64,000 nucleotides of DNA from Rheum nobile (lineage: Eukaryota > Streptophyta > Magnoliopsida > Caryophyllales > Polygonaceae). A program made the translations under genes and the position numbers. The stretch spans positions 1,116,001 to 1,180,000 of the forward strand of contig WOAB01000476.1 of the NCBI GenBank assembly GCA_027886185.1, in the 5' to 3' direction. This document shows positions 10,513 to 20,720 of the stretch, piece after piece (position 1 is the first letter of the stretch; each line of letters starts with the position of its first letter). The notes below the pieces were generated by a model, which saw only the letters and a list, made by a program, of their open reading frames with translations, did no database searches and was not told the origin of the DNA.

Positions 10513-10530
10513 TCCCCGGCAACGGCGCCA
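10513..10530 (-). other. Primer-binding site, tRNA-Asp type
   Basis: The plus strand reads TCCCCGGCAACGGCGCCA, which is the 3' end of plant tRNA-Asp(GTC) including CCA, so the element strand is complementary to it over 18 bases. It starts six bases inside the 5' LTR end. tRNA-Asp priming is typical of Athila elements. This is not a tRNA gene: no tRNA body is present. Confidence 0.85.
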
Positions 10531-10536
10531 ATTTGG

Positions 10537-11890
10537 TGACAGGCTTTAGTCGTATCGCCTGATCAAAATAATCCTAACAAACCTAAACTAGTAGAATAAG
10601 CAAGTAAGAGTCGAATCCCACAGAGAGGAAGTAATCTTTCTAAGTGCACAATTGTATGTCAAAGGCAACAAAGGGGGGGTTTTGGTTGATTGGTTGTCAA
10701 ACAAGTAAACAAGGGAAACAAAAGCAAAGAGTTTGTAATCAAATAGGGAAAAACACTTAGCCAAACACATATCCACCATTCATTTGATTGGTTGATCCTA
10801 GATTCTCTCTAATTCCTTCCTATGAATATTCCTATTCCTTTTCATAAGTTATAAATAGGACAAACAGACCCTGAGAATACTAACAATTAAATAACTATGA
10901 AAACCTCACGCGTCAATTCAATAGCAGCAATGAGCACAAAAAATTCGATAGATACATGCAAGAGTAGCAAACAGTCATACTATTGCATGTAATTAATTCT
11001 CCCTACAATAAACTAGTCCCAAACAGTTCTTAGAATATTGCAGTTGCTACACATGAATTAGGTAACTCAAACAGTAATTACCAAACCCTAGCAATAGACA
11101 ATTACCAATAACAACTAGTTGCGTCCAACAAGTGAAATCAATAATAATCAGTGGGATGAAGAACAAGAAAATCAATACATTCAAAGGGAAAGAAATAGAA
11201 TTAGAATCTCACAACCGTATATCAAATGAAGGCTTCAATCGTCGGACTAAGCAAAAGTGCTTAGTTCTTCATAGTTCAAAAGGGAAAATAATACTGAATG
11301 GAAAAAATAACGACGATCCAAAATGGCTAGGGGAAACTAGGTTAAGAACCCTAAAAACCAAACCTCCGGTAAAAAGATAACTAACAATATCTTTCATAAA
11401 GAAAATAAAAACGGAAATAAAAACAATCCACTAAAAGGAAATTAACGTAAAAGTTCGGAAAGAACAAAGGCTTCGCTGGCGTGTACTTCCGCGGTCGTGG
11501 AATGATTTCCGCGGTCGCGGAAATATAATTCTTGCTCTCGAACGGCTTCAGTGATGGGATTTTCCGCGGGCGCGGAATTATTTCCGCGGTCGCGGAAAAT
11601 CAAAACTCTGACTCTTGGCTATGACTTCGCCGCGGTCGCGTCCGCGGGCAGCTCCGGTCGCGGCCTTTCCATTTTTGCTCCATATGGCTTCTTTTCTTCA
11701 TACTTCCTTCGGTCTTCACTTATGGTCTCTCTTCCATCTTCCATAGCTCTTCGTTTACGCACTTGAGATCACCAATTCGCCATATCTTCAATTCACTCCA
11801 ATCTTATAACATATCCTCTAATTTAATCCAAATGGCACCCAAAATAACGGTAACAACCCCTAGTTACGCACTACAAAGTAGAGCGTATCA
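10537..11890 (-). repeat. 5' LTR of Athila-1
   Basis: A 1354-bp repeat with TG...CA ends, nearly identical to 2143-3476. It holds a doublet of the palindrome at about 11488-11524 (TTCCGCGGTCGTGGAA then TTCCGCGGTCGCGGAA), of which the other LTR retains only one unit. Further copies lie near 11568-11603 and 11630-11662. The high similarity of the two LTRs suggests a fairly young insertion. Confidence 0.88.
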
Positions 11891-11895
11891 CCTCC

Positions 11896-12789
11896 CTTGC
11901 TACCGAGGAGGAACTTGCCTGGTCAGGGCTTTGGCCGTGGCCACTTCCAAACGCCAAGAATGCCCTACCAAGCTCGAAGAGTGGCATTTGAAGAAGATTA
12001 TGGTGAGTCCCAAGACAGACTATGCTACCATGGCATCAAGCTTGAAGTGCAACCTTTTATAGGTACGTGTGAGGTATAAATTTTTCTTGATTGTGAGCAA
12101 AAAACTGGGCAAAATGTTGAGTTTTACAACTACTCTAACGCACAAAGAGTAGCCATTGCTTCCATTAAGTTTGTAGATTTTGCCTATCATTGGTGGCTAG
12201 AGGATAAAGAGGAAATAAACTTTAGAGGCTATCCTCAAATTGAGACTTCGGAAGAAGTTAAAAATGCCTTGAAAAACCGGTTTGTACTGGAAGATTACAC
12301 GGAGAGAGTTCATGCTAGACTTGAGCAATTGAGACAAGGAAGTAGGATCCCGGATGAGTTCTATAAGGAGCTAAGGACCTTGGTTTTTAGGTATGGACTT
12401 AGATTCCCTGAGGGCTATCTTATTTCTAAGTTTATCAATAACTTGAATTCTGACCTTGAGGCTATTGTGAACATGCAACACTTTGTGCGTGGATGCCTAT
12501 TGAAGAGGTTCTTCATTACACTAATCGTGTATACAAGAACCTTCCTCAAAGGCACCCTCAAGTGGCAAGTTTACGGCCTTGGACGTCAGCTAGGGCTAGT
12601 GGTTCCCAAGCCACACCAAGGCGCCTAGAGCCTAAGCATGACCAACAAATTCAGCCTAAGACAGACGCTCAGCCTCAACCCGACCAAAAAGAGAGGGAGA
12701 GCCGAGCTCGAGATCTTAAGTGCTTTAAGTGTCTTGGGAGATGGCACTTTGCTAAGGACTGCCCCTCTAAAAGGCAAGTTCTTCTTTAA
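11896..12789 (+). pseudogene. gag C-terminal part, chromovirus-type element
   Basis: Continuation of the Gag interrupted at 2142. Recognisable pieces are YHWWLEDKEE, the frame 12269-12628 with YTERVHARLEQLRQGSR and LVFRYGLRFPEGYLISKFIN, and then the zinc knuckle CFKCLGRWHFAKDC in the frame 12493-12789, which fits CX2CX4HX4C. At least two frameshifts separate these parts. The sequence resembles the Gag of CRM/Reina-type chromoviruses. The protein would bind and package element RNA. Confidence 0.75.
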
Positions 12790-13825
12790 CACTCAAGGGG
12801 ACTATGAGTCCGAGGATGAGTGTCAAGAAGAGGTTGTTGAAAAGGAAGATGAGGTAGAGGAAATGCATGTGGTGGCAGCCGAGGATGAATGTTTTGTGGT
12901 AAAAAAGACCTTGATTGCCTTAGAGAGTCCTAATGTGCCTACTCAACGTGAAACCATATTTCACAAAAGGTGCACCATTAGGGGGAAGGTGTGTAGTGTC
13001 ATTGTTGATGGTGGGTCATGTTGCAACATCATTGACCAAGAAGTGGTAAGTAGATTCAATCTATCTACAACTCCCCACCCTCAACCCTACACATTGTGTT
13101 GGTTGAACTCCAACACTCCTCTTAAGGTCAAGGACCAAGCCATCATTCAGTTTGCTATAGGGGGATATGAGGATGAACTTGTGTGTGATGTTTTCCCCAT
13201 GATTGCATGCCATCTCCTCCTAGGTAGACCATGGCTATTTAATAGGGGTGTCATTCATCAAGAAGTGACTAATGAGTATTATTTCATGATGAATGGCAAG
13301 AGAATCACCCTACACCCCTCAGCTCTCCACGAGATTATGGCTGACCATCTGGCTAGGGAGCAAAGGAAGTCTCTTCAAAACAAAGAGCAAACTAAGGGCA
13401 AGAAGCTGGCCATTGGAAGCAAAGGGGGTGCTTCTAATCATATGCTCTTGGCTAAGCCAAAGGAAGTTGTTCAAGCTCTCAAAGAGGGTGAGGTGTGTCT
13501 CTTACTCATCCATAAGGACACCTTGCTCTCCTCTCCTGAACTTGAAGGACTCTCCAAGGCCATTGCCCAACTCTTGCTTGAGTTTGATGACCTCTTTCAA
13601 GAGGAAATGCCTAGTGGCTTGCCACTAGTAAGAGGTATTGAACATAAAATTGACTTTATAGTGGGGGCAACACTTCCTAACCGGGTTGCCTATAGGGCCA
13701 ACCCCGAAGAGACAAAAGAGTTACAACGTCAAGTGCATGACTTGCTTGACAAGGGCTATGTGAGGGAAAGCCTTAGCCCTTGCACAGTTCCCGTCATCCT
13801 AGTTCCTAAGAAGGGTGGCTCTTAG
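12790..13825 (+). pseudogene. Protease and start of reverse transcriptase, chromovirus-type element
   Basis: The open frame 12638-13825 reads out of frame over the zinc-knuckle region and then encodes an acidic linker, an aspartic-protease-like domain (FHKRCTIRGKVCSVIVDGG, then CNIID and HLLLGRPWLF) and the connection to reverse transcriptase (VRESLSPCTVPVILVPKKGG). The active-site triplet is DGG, as in many chromoviruses. The TAG at 13823-13825 stands where relatives have tryptophan before RMCVDCR, so pol is cut here. Confidence 0.8.
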
Positions 13826-14364
13826 AGAATGTGTGTTGATTGTCGTGTAGTCAACAACATTACTATCAAGTATCGCCATCCTAGGCTAGATGACATGCTT
13901 GATGAGTTGCATGGGGCAAGTGTGTTCTAAAAAATAGACCTTAATAGTGGTTACCACCAGATTAGAATGAAAGAGGGCGATGAGTGGAAAACAGCCTTCA
14001 AAACTAAACATGGGTTGTATGAATGGATGGTAATGCCTTTTGGTCTCACTAATGCCCCTAGTACTTTTATGAGGCTAATGAACCATGTCTAAGGCCATTT
14101 CTTTGTAAGTTCGTGGTTGTATACTGTGATGATATCTTAGTGTATAGCCATGATCTACATGAGCATGTTGAGCACCTTAGGAAGGTCCTTGAGGTTCTTA
14201 GGAAAGAGAAGTTGTATGCCAATTATAAGAAGTGCCACTTTTACTTAGACCATGTGGTATTTCTTGGATATGTGGTGTGCAAAGATGGCTTGAGAGTTGA
14301 TGAATAAAAGGTGAAAGCTATTCATGAATGGCCTACACCTACGACTATGACTCAAGTCCGCAGC
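13826..14364 (+). pseudogene. Reverse transcriptase core, chromovirus-type element
   Basis: Domain pieces in order: RMCVDCRVVNN, KIDLNSGYHQIRMKEGDEW, LYEWMVMPFGLTNAPSTFMR, and VVYCDDILVYS, where the YxDD box is YCDD. Stops interrupt it near 13928, 14090 and 14305, and there is a frameshift near 14095. The normal downstream segment after TQVRSFL is missing and replaced by a duplicated 40-base piece (see the repeat entry). This is a dead copy. Confidence 0.8.
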
Positions 14365-14404
14365 TTCTTGGATATGTGGTGTGCAAAGATGGCTTGAGAG
14401 TTGA
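14261..14404 (+). repeat. Exact 40-base duplication inside pol
   Basis: Positions 14261-14300 and 14365-14404 are identical over 40 bases (encoding LGYVVCKDGLRV). The second copy replaces the coding for the conserved GLASFYRRF-type segment that normally follows RSFL. The junction is in frame, so the reading continues into GFSTLATPLTEL. Template switching during reverse transcription is a likely cause. Confidence 0.85.
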
Positions 14405-15134
14405 GGGATTTAGTACCTTGGCCACGCCTCTCACCGAGTTAACCAAGAAAGGTGTGGTTTTCAAGTGGGAAACTGCACAAGAGGCCTTTACCACTCTTAA
14501 GTCTAAGCACGCACCACTTCTAGCATTGCCTAACTTTGATAAGACATTTGAAATAGAGTGTGATGCGTTGGGCATAGGACTAGGAGGTGTGCTCATGCAA
14601 GAGGGAAAACCAATAGCCTATTTTAGTGAGAAATTAGGTGAGGCTGAGCTGAATTATCCCACCTATGATAAGGAGTTATTGGCTCTTGTGCGTGTGCTTA
14701 AGGTGTGGCAACACTTCTTATTTCCAAAAGAATTTTTGATACATTCTGACCATGAAGCATTGAAGTACTTAAAGGGGCAAAGCAAGCTCAACAAGAGACA
14801 TGATAAGTGGGTAGAATTCATTAAGTCTTTCCCTTGTGTCATCAAGCATAAGAAGGGCAAAGACAATGTGGTGGTTAATGCACTCTCCCGGAGGTACTCT
14901 CTCTTAACTCTTTTGGATGCTAGATTACTCGACTTTTCTTTCATGAAAGAACTCTATGCATGTGATCCTGATTTTTGTGACATATTTGCTGCATGTGTGT
15001 CTAAGGGTAGAAAAGATCAATATTATTTGCATGAGGGTTTCTTATTTAAGGGTCATAAGTTGTGCATTCCTAAGGGTTCTACTAGGAGAATTTTAGTACA
15101 AGAAGCAGAATTAGGTAATTTTTTCCAAGTGTGA
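14328..15134 (+). pseudogene. RNase H and truncated integrase start, chromovirus-type element
   Basis: A 268-residue frame with RNase H motifs FEIECDALGIGLGG, YPTYDKELLALV and LIHSDHEALKYL. The last catalytic motif reads VVVNALSRR where relatives have VVADALSRR, so an Asp is replaced by Asn. It continues into the start of integrase (LFKGHKLCIPKGSTRRILVQEA) and stops after about ten unrelated residues. The rest of integrase, the chromodomain and the 3' LTR are absent, so the element is truncated here. Confidence 0.8.
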
Positions 15135-15139
15135 AGAAA

Positions 15140-15476
15140 CAGTATTATGACGTTGGAGGCAGTTGTTGTTTTTAATATTTTCGTTTAATAAGGTTGAAGA
15201 TCATGAAGTTAGATTTTATGTTTATAACATATTATGTAATCATTGGTATTTTCCAATAAGTCTTCCGCTACGACATTTTCTATAATTTGATATTTGATTC
15301 CAATTGTTATATTCTGAAACGTCATTTATAAAACATTATTATACAATTATTAAAGTTTTATATATTATTTTGTATTTGCGATCAATATTGTAACTCTGTA
15401 AGCCTTGAGTGATTTTGGATATGTGTTCCGAGATCACTGGCGGTAATATTTCCAAGGTAATTTTTGGGTTGTTACA
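15140..15476 (+). repeat. 3' end fragment of a Tekay-like LTR
   Basis: The order of short blocks matches the last 300 bases of the LTRs at 35739-38469 and 24815-27106: AAGTCTTCCGCT, then GTGATTTTGGA, GAGATCACTGGCGG, and TTGTTACA at the end. It is diverged and lacks the upstream two kilobases. It abuts the truncated chromovirus, so a deletion probably joined two elements. Confidence 0.6.
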
Positions 15477-15724
15477 ATTAGTATAGTCACTCATTTCCTG
15501 TAGATTGCTATTACAATACAAGGAGTGTGTAGTGCAGGTTGAATTATTGCTAGAACATGCTTGCCGCCAACAAGTATCAGTTCACTCTATCACTAGAAAC
15601 TACCAGAAAGCACCAACAAGCTGCAAAATATGCATTCAGCAAGCCAAAATATTACACCAGGATCAAAGCACTTTGTCAATACTGAATGTTTGTTTCAAAT
15701 TTAAAGTTAATATAACAGAGTAAT

Positions 15725-15985
15725 GACCTGATAACGTACAAATATGGCCTGATAAAGTGAATATTGCTCTGAAATTTGAAATTGACTAACATTTGAAATT
15801 ATGTGATATAACAGAGCATTGACCTGACTTCGTATAAATGTGACCTGACTTCGTCTGAATGTGGCCTGACAAAGTACATAATGCTCTGTTATGTAACAAA
15901 GTTTACGAAAATGAAGTTTTAAATGTTAGTCGGTTTTAAATGTCAGAGCAATATTCATTTTATCAGACCACATTTATACGGAGGC
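15725..15985. repeat. Foldback (inverted-repeat) element
   Basis: The left arm (from about ACCTGATAACGTACAAATATGG through AATATTGCTCTGA and GACTAACATTTGAA) reappears inverted on the right (TTAAATGTTAGTCGG, CAGAGCAATATTCA, TCAGACCACATTTATACG). The arms are about 100-120 bases with a short centre. No coding. It resembles a MITE or foldback transposon; no clear target duplication was found. Confidence 0.6.
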
Positions 15986-16379
15986 ACTGAAGAGTGTACA
16001 AGAAAGTCTAATATATAAGAAGGTTGATTTAGCAATTCGAATCTTGGACCTTAATTAGCCTAGCTTGAACTTTGCTTTTGAATGAAAAATGAAGTTAAAA
16101 AGTAAAGTATGTAATTGGTCTAGATAAGGGCTGCAAGATCTATACAATTATGGAGAAGGTACAAGTTTGAAAATGTCAAAGATGTCACCAAGATAGGAAT
16201 GATTTTTTAAGTGAATTGAAATTATGCATTAGATACTCTGTCACACTGGAACATGTATTTTGTGTTGCTTATATCTCTCCCTTTCCTTTTGTCCTAATAT
16301 TTTTAGTGTTTATCAATTCAACGAGGATCACAACTAATAAATGAAAACTTAAGTGTTTCTCATTACGAAACCAACTAAT

Positions 16380-16470
16380 GTTCGTTTCAAATTTAAAGTT
16401 GATATAACAGAGTAATGACCTGACAACGTACAAATGTAGCGTGATAAAGTGGATATCGCTCTGACAATTC
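16380..16470 (+). repeat. Second copy of part of the foldback arm
   Basis: This segment (GTTCGTTTCAAATTTAAAG through ATATCGCTCTGACA) closely matches 15685-15775 in the same orientation. The flanking 15986-16379 and 16471-16900 contain no supported gene; the small minus frame at 16605-16835 has no recognisable features. Confidence 0.55.
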
Positions 16471-16914
16471 AGCTTCAGTGTTCATTCAAGATCAAAGCAA
16501 CCCATCTGGACATCACTACCAAGCCTTGTTCGACCCCCAAAAAAACACATTTTGATTCATTAAATTAAAAATTTGACCACACCATCGTCTTCGCCATGAT
16601 CAAGTTACTTAAACTCGACTTTTGAATCATTTGAAATCATCTCCGAACGACATCGAATCACCTCCGTATCGGCCCACTTTATGCATAGAAAACCAGTAAA
16701 TATGCCACTTTGAAGCTCTTTTTCAACGCCGGTGGAAGATCCTAGACTCCGCGACCTATCCTCGGAGAAACCTTGCAGCGTCACAAACCCAACAACACCG
16801 CCCTTGCTACATGGGGTTGGCGTTCGACCAACCAAAGAGCTACTTAAAAGATGGCTAAAGAGAGTTGTTATCGAGGTTTCTTGCTCTTAATTAAGCAAGT
16901 CACATCCGAACTAT

Positions 16915-17579
16915 CTAGCACTTCCAGCTCCTCTTTCTCTTAACAAACTTCTGAAGTTCCTGCTTCATGTTCACACACTCCCTCTCCAGCTCAGAGATGC
17001 GCCAGTTTAATCCGAACTACTCGTATCTTTGTTGTCCTCTGTCATTAACGAGGCTGCAGTAGCTTCCATCACCTTGTGCCTCATTGTATAGAACGCCATC
17101 CAGCTCTGCAAGCAAGCAATCCAAAGTTTAACAATAACAACATATGGTTGCAACTTAATTAAGCAAGTCCATCTTATGTATATACTCATTCATCACTCGG
17201 CGAGCTCATTCCTCGCCTTCTCCACTCTCTCGCTTGCGGCGTTCAACTTATCCAGTAACTCCTTGTTCTCTTCCCTGTTGAGAAGCTCCTCCATGCTCTC
17301 TCCCACCAAATTCGATAGCGCGCCTTTCAGTTTCCCGCTCTCTCCATCTCCTGCGCATCTAACCAACACCGCCGACTTCGCAATGAATTGGACGGCGAAT
17401 CTGATAGTCGTCGGGAATCGGAAGGTCGCCGATGAGAGAGATTTATGATTGAGAGCGATTGTCAGATTGGGGGTTAAGGCTCCTGACATGGCAACCAACA
17501 AAATCTCTTTGCAAAATCTGATAGTCGCCGGGAATCGGAGGGAGCAACGACGACGGAGCGGACGAAATGGCGGCGCCAT
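16915..17579 (-). pseudogene. Gene-like fragment with possible intron; product unassigned
   Basis: The minus frame 17579-17193 starts MAPPFRPLRR or, downstream, MSGALTPNLT, and has an S/T/R-rich N-terminus that could be a plastid-targeting peptide. It then has a charged helical part with NLVGESMEELLNREENKELL and ASERVEKARNELAE. Just after, GA|GTGATG could be a splice donor, and near 17103 TTGCTTGCTTGCAG is a good acceptor, but the joined frames do not read through cleanly. Further downstream (about 17005-16915) a coiled-coil end (NWRISELERECVNMKQELQ) recalls the C-terminus of NPH3/RPT2-like proteins, in a frame with an upstream stop. It may be a captured or decayed host gene piece. I cannot name the first part. 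Confidence 0.35.
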
Positions 17580-17869
17580 CGGGGAAGAGGGAAGCAGAGG
17601 AGTGAGACGAGGAAGATGGTGATTAGGGTTAGATTAGTAGGATTAAGATTTTTTTTTACCTTTTCTTTTCAGAAATTTTAATACTTTATCTGATTTTTCT
17701 ATTTAAAAGAAAAGTTAAAGTCCACCCTCAACAATAGCAAAACTATCATAAACCGTACAAAAATCTGGTATTCTTGCAATACTTTTCAAAATCTTGGTTT
17801 TTTGCAAGTTGGCTTTCCAAATCTAGTATATTTGCTAATGGGCCTTAAATTTATTGGACATGTCTTCAA
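17580..17869. other. Intergenic, nothing recognised
   Basis: AT-rich sequence after the gene-like fragment. No coding region, no repeat boundary and no clear promoter were identified. Confidence 0.3.
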
Positions 17870-18530
17870 TTATACTTGGCTAAATTCCTAAGTTCTAAGG
17901 TTGGGGTGATCCTGACGATGCGTATGTAATTAGAATTATTTATTTGCCTGAATTATAATAGTATTTGATTCATTCCTAGATGCTTTATGCTCATATTAGC
18001 ATATGCAAAATGGATCCTATTAGGATTTGAGACTGAAAGGTGATAACGTTAATAGGTAGTCAGATATGGTTTGAGACTGAGAAGTAATAACTTCCATTGG
18101 AATCCTAGAAATTAAACCTGGGTGTTATTTGTGCGACAACAACACAATTACTCTTGAGGATTAATAAGCTATGATAGATGTTCTAGGTTTGAGTTGGATT
18201 AGCGGAGCACGACAGCGAATGGTAATTCAATTTATCCTTAGACTCTAAGTGCGTTAAAGGGTTTGGACAAGATTAGCTCTGCGCGACAGCGATTGTTAGT
18301 TTAGTCTAGACACATTTACTATCGCCTAAAAGGAGTTAGCAGATTACCTTAGATAGCTTACCTTCAAATAATTTGGACTAGATTCAGATGAAGTGTGATT
18401 TTATTCCCTGTTGCATCGTTGCGGTGATCCTTAAGCTTAGACACATTTATCCCATTGATTTCTATCTTTTTATTTGTTTTATTAGTTATTAGTACAACTA
18501 ATCCCGTACACTTGCAGGTAGGTTTAATCA
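17870..18530 (+). repeat. 5' LTR remnant of second Athila-type element
   Basis: Resembles the second half of the LTR-like segment ending at 23244: TTGGGGTGATCCTGACGATG, GTTTGAGACTGAAAGG, GCGGAGCACGACAGCGAATG, GGAGTTAGCAGATTACC, and ACTTGCAGGTAGGTTT near the end. The expected CTATCA terminus and primer site are missing; the sequence runs directly into RNase H/integrase linker coding. A deletion has removed the LTR end, gag, protease and reverse transcriptase. Confidence 0.6.
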
Positions 18531-18550
18531 ACATCGGATTCCAAAGAAAA

Positions 18551-19665
18551 TATGGAAGAAGAGATACCGATTGATGATTCCTTCCCCGATGACCAATTGA
18601 TTGCAATTTCCGAGGTTATTGCTCCATGGTTCACAGATTTTGTCAACTATCTTGTTTGTGGAATAATGCCTCCGGGATTGAGCTACCAATAAAAGAAGAA
18701 GTTCCTTTCGGATGTCAAGTACTACTTTTGGGATGACCCTTGCCTCTACAAGCATTGTGTCGTTGGTATGTTAAGAAGATGTGTGCCAGAACCGGAAACA
18801 AGGAGCATTCTCTATCATTGTCATTATTTGTCTTACGGTGGGCATGCTAGTTTCTCAAAGACGGCCAGCAAGGTACTTCAATCCGAGCTCTATTGGCCCT
18901 CTCTCTTCAAAGATGCTCAGAGCTATATTCTTGCATGTGACCAATGCCAAAGGACCGGGAGTATATCGAAGAGACATGAGATGCCATTTAACAATATCTT
19001 GGAAGTTGAGATTTTGACGTATGAGAAGTTGAATTCATGAGACCTTTTCCACCGTCCGACAACTATCGGTACATCTTGGTAGCGGTGGATTACGTATCCA
19101 AGATGGTTGAAGCCATAGCAACCCCCACATGTGACTCCAAGCAAGTGATAAAGCTTTTTACAAAGACTGTCTTCCCGAGGTTTGGCACTCCAAGAGCCGT
19201 GATTAGTGTTGGTGGCTCACATTTCATTGATCGATAATTTGAGGCTCTGTTGAGGAAATACGGGGTCACTCACAAGGTTACAACCCCATATCACCCTCAA
19301 ACAAGTAGTCGAGGGGAGATCTCAAATCGAGAAATCAAAAGCATTCTTGAGAAGACGGTTTCCCGTTCAAGGAAAGATTGGGCTTCAAAGTTGGATGAAT
19401 CACTTTGGGCATATATGACCGCATTCAAGACGCCGATTGGTACTACTCCATTTCGGTTGATCAATGGGAGATCCTGTCACCTACCGGTTGAGCTTGAGTG
19501 CAAGGCATACTGGGCTATCAAGACCATGAATTTTGATTTGAAGGTAGCCGATGAAAAGAGGATGCTTCAACTCAATGAGCTTGAGGAATTGCGTTTGACT
19601 GCATATGAGAATGCAAGGATCTACAAGGAACGGGCCAAACGTTGGCATGACAAGCATTGTCCGTA
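18551..19665 (+). pseudogene. Integrase (zinc domain and core), Athila-2
   Basis: Starts in the linker (VIAPWFTDFVNYLVCG; FLSDVKYYFWDDPCLYKHC), with a stop before KKKFLSD. The zinc motif is HCHYLSYGGH with CDQC. The core starts after a frameshift (FMRPFPPSDNYRYILVAVDY), has a stop in FIDR*FEALL, and ends with SNREIKSILEKT. The second catalytic Asp is replaced: relatives have SDGGSHF and this copy has SVGGSHF. With three breaks and a lost catalytic residue it is inactive. Confidence 0.85.
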
Positions 19666-19913
19666 GAGAATTTCATGAGGGAGATATGGTTCTTCTCCTT
19701 AACTCCCGTATGAAGCTATTTTCGGGCAAACTTAAATCAAGATGGAGTGGACCGTTCCAAGTGAAGAAAGTTTACTCTTAAGGTGCCATTGAAATATGGA
19801 GTGACGCAATCGGGATATTCAAGGTCAATGGTCAAAGGCAAAAGCACTATGGTGCTGGAGTTCCGATCGACAAGGGAGTCACCTTCCCCCTTTCCGATTC
19901 GAAGTCTTCCTGA
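19666..19913 (+). pseudogene. Integrase C-terminal part, Athila-2
   Basis: Following the stop at 19665 another frame gives FHEGDMVLLLNSRMKLFSGK, KSRWSGPFQVKKVY, and FKVNGQRQKHYGAG. This is the usual C-terminal region of Athila integrases; Athila-1 has the same part at 4735-4956. One further stop lies after KKVYS. Confidence 0.75.
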
Positions 19914-19952
19914 ATGAAGGAAGACGGTGTAGCTTGACCTTAAATAACGCTT

Positions 19953-19970
19953 CTTGGGAGGCAACCCAAG
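19953..19970 (+). other. Conserved stem-loop after integrase (loop AGGCAA)
   Basis: CTTGGG-AGGCAA-CCCAAG, a perfect 6-bp stem with six-base loop, preceded by CCTTAAATAACGC. Athila-1 has the same loop and a stem with one pair changed T-A to C-G. Its position just past the pol stop suggests an RNA element, but no function is shown. Confidence 0.65.
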
Positions 19971-20204
19971 CATTTCTATCCCTTTCTCTTTTTCTTTACT
20001 TGATCCATGCATGCATATCTCTTCTTGCTTTTTAGTTTAGTTTTTCTTGATTAGTTTTACTAGAATAGACATAGGTGTTGCAATTTCTTTATTAGTGTGT
20101 GTCTTGCATGTGAATTTGTTTAGGTGTCATAAATAAGGATCTTGATTGGGGATTAGATGCATATTATATTAGGGTAAAATGCAAGAATAGATTTCTCTAT
20201 AAAA

Positions 20205-20365
20205 AACAAATTGAAACCGTGGTAACTTTCTGTAATGGCCAAGGCCTAACCGTGGTATTCGCCACGGCCGTGGCCATAACAGGTTCAAAAAAATTGTGAT
20301 TGCCGTGGTTAAGTGTCTAGAATGACCACGGTCAAACCGTGGAATATACCACGACTGTGTCAAAT
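20205..20365 (+). repeat. CCACGG/CCGTGG palindrome cluster
   Basis: Copies of an inverted motif: AACCGTGGTATTCGCCACGG, CCGTGGCC, GCCGTGGTTAAG, CCACGGTCAAACCGTGG and ACCACGACTGTG. They resemble in layout, not sequence, the GCGGTCGCGG and CACGGTTTG palindromes seen elsewhere in the window. Confidence 0.6.
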
Positions 20366-20399
20366 TGTTTGAAAGTTGAAACCCACCCCGACCCTTTTC

Positions 20400-20720
20400 T
20401 TCCTCAACGCGGCCCTCCTTCTTTTGAATACCAGACCTGCTTCCAACCATCTTCAGGAGCCTCACCGGAGCTCTACCACCAAGCCGCCTTTCTCCGCCAT
20501 AACCCAGGTACGCCTTTCTCCGCCGCATTCCTTCTTTCCCATTTGGTTGAATGTTAAAAAAATATTAAATTAAAATTTTCTGTTCCCAACCTTTACCCCC
20601 GACCCCTTGCATCTTCTCTTCCATCCGCATCCACCATCCTAATCTGTTCAACCCACCTTCGACGAGCCTCGCTGGAGCTTCATCATCGTTGCCTTTCTCC
20701 ACCGCAACCCAGGTACGTAC
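20400..20720 (+). repeat. Diverged tandem duplication with splice-donor-like ends
   Basis: Two blocks about 190 bp apart share a layout: GAGCCTCACCGGAGCTC then CCTTTCTCCGCC then AACCCAGGTACG, and GAGCCTCGCTGGAGCTTC then CCTTTCTCCACCG then AACCCAGGTACG. Both end in CAG-GTACG, which looks like an exon-intron junction. Near 21490 TTTTTATAG-GATATTTGCAG could be the acceptor before the ATHILA ORF. No supported protein. Confidence 0.45.

Larger units (their letters stand above)
2143..11890 (-). mobile_element. Athila-type Ty3/gypsy LTR retrotransposon (Athila-1), near complete
   Basis: A 9.75-kb element in reverse orientation inserted into the gag of the surrounding chromovirus. LTRs are at 2143-3476 and 10537-11890. 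The order in its own direction is 5' LTR, tRNA-Asp primer site, gag, protease, reverse transcriptase, RNase H, integrase, long 3' UTR, polypurine tract, 3' LTR. Flanking 5-bp duplications are CCTAG (2138-2142) and CCTCC (11891-11895), which match at three of five bases. The lineage rests on the FMDDF reverse-transcriptase box, the LDLGASINVLP protease, the tRNA-Asp primer site and the long 3' region. Stop codons break gag and the integrase zinc region, so it is defective in its own proteins. Confidence 0.85.

Noticed and set aside
10513..10530. Sequence identical to a tRNA-Asp 3' end
   Set aside because: There is no tRNA body; the position next to the LTR makes it a primer-binding site.
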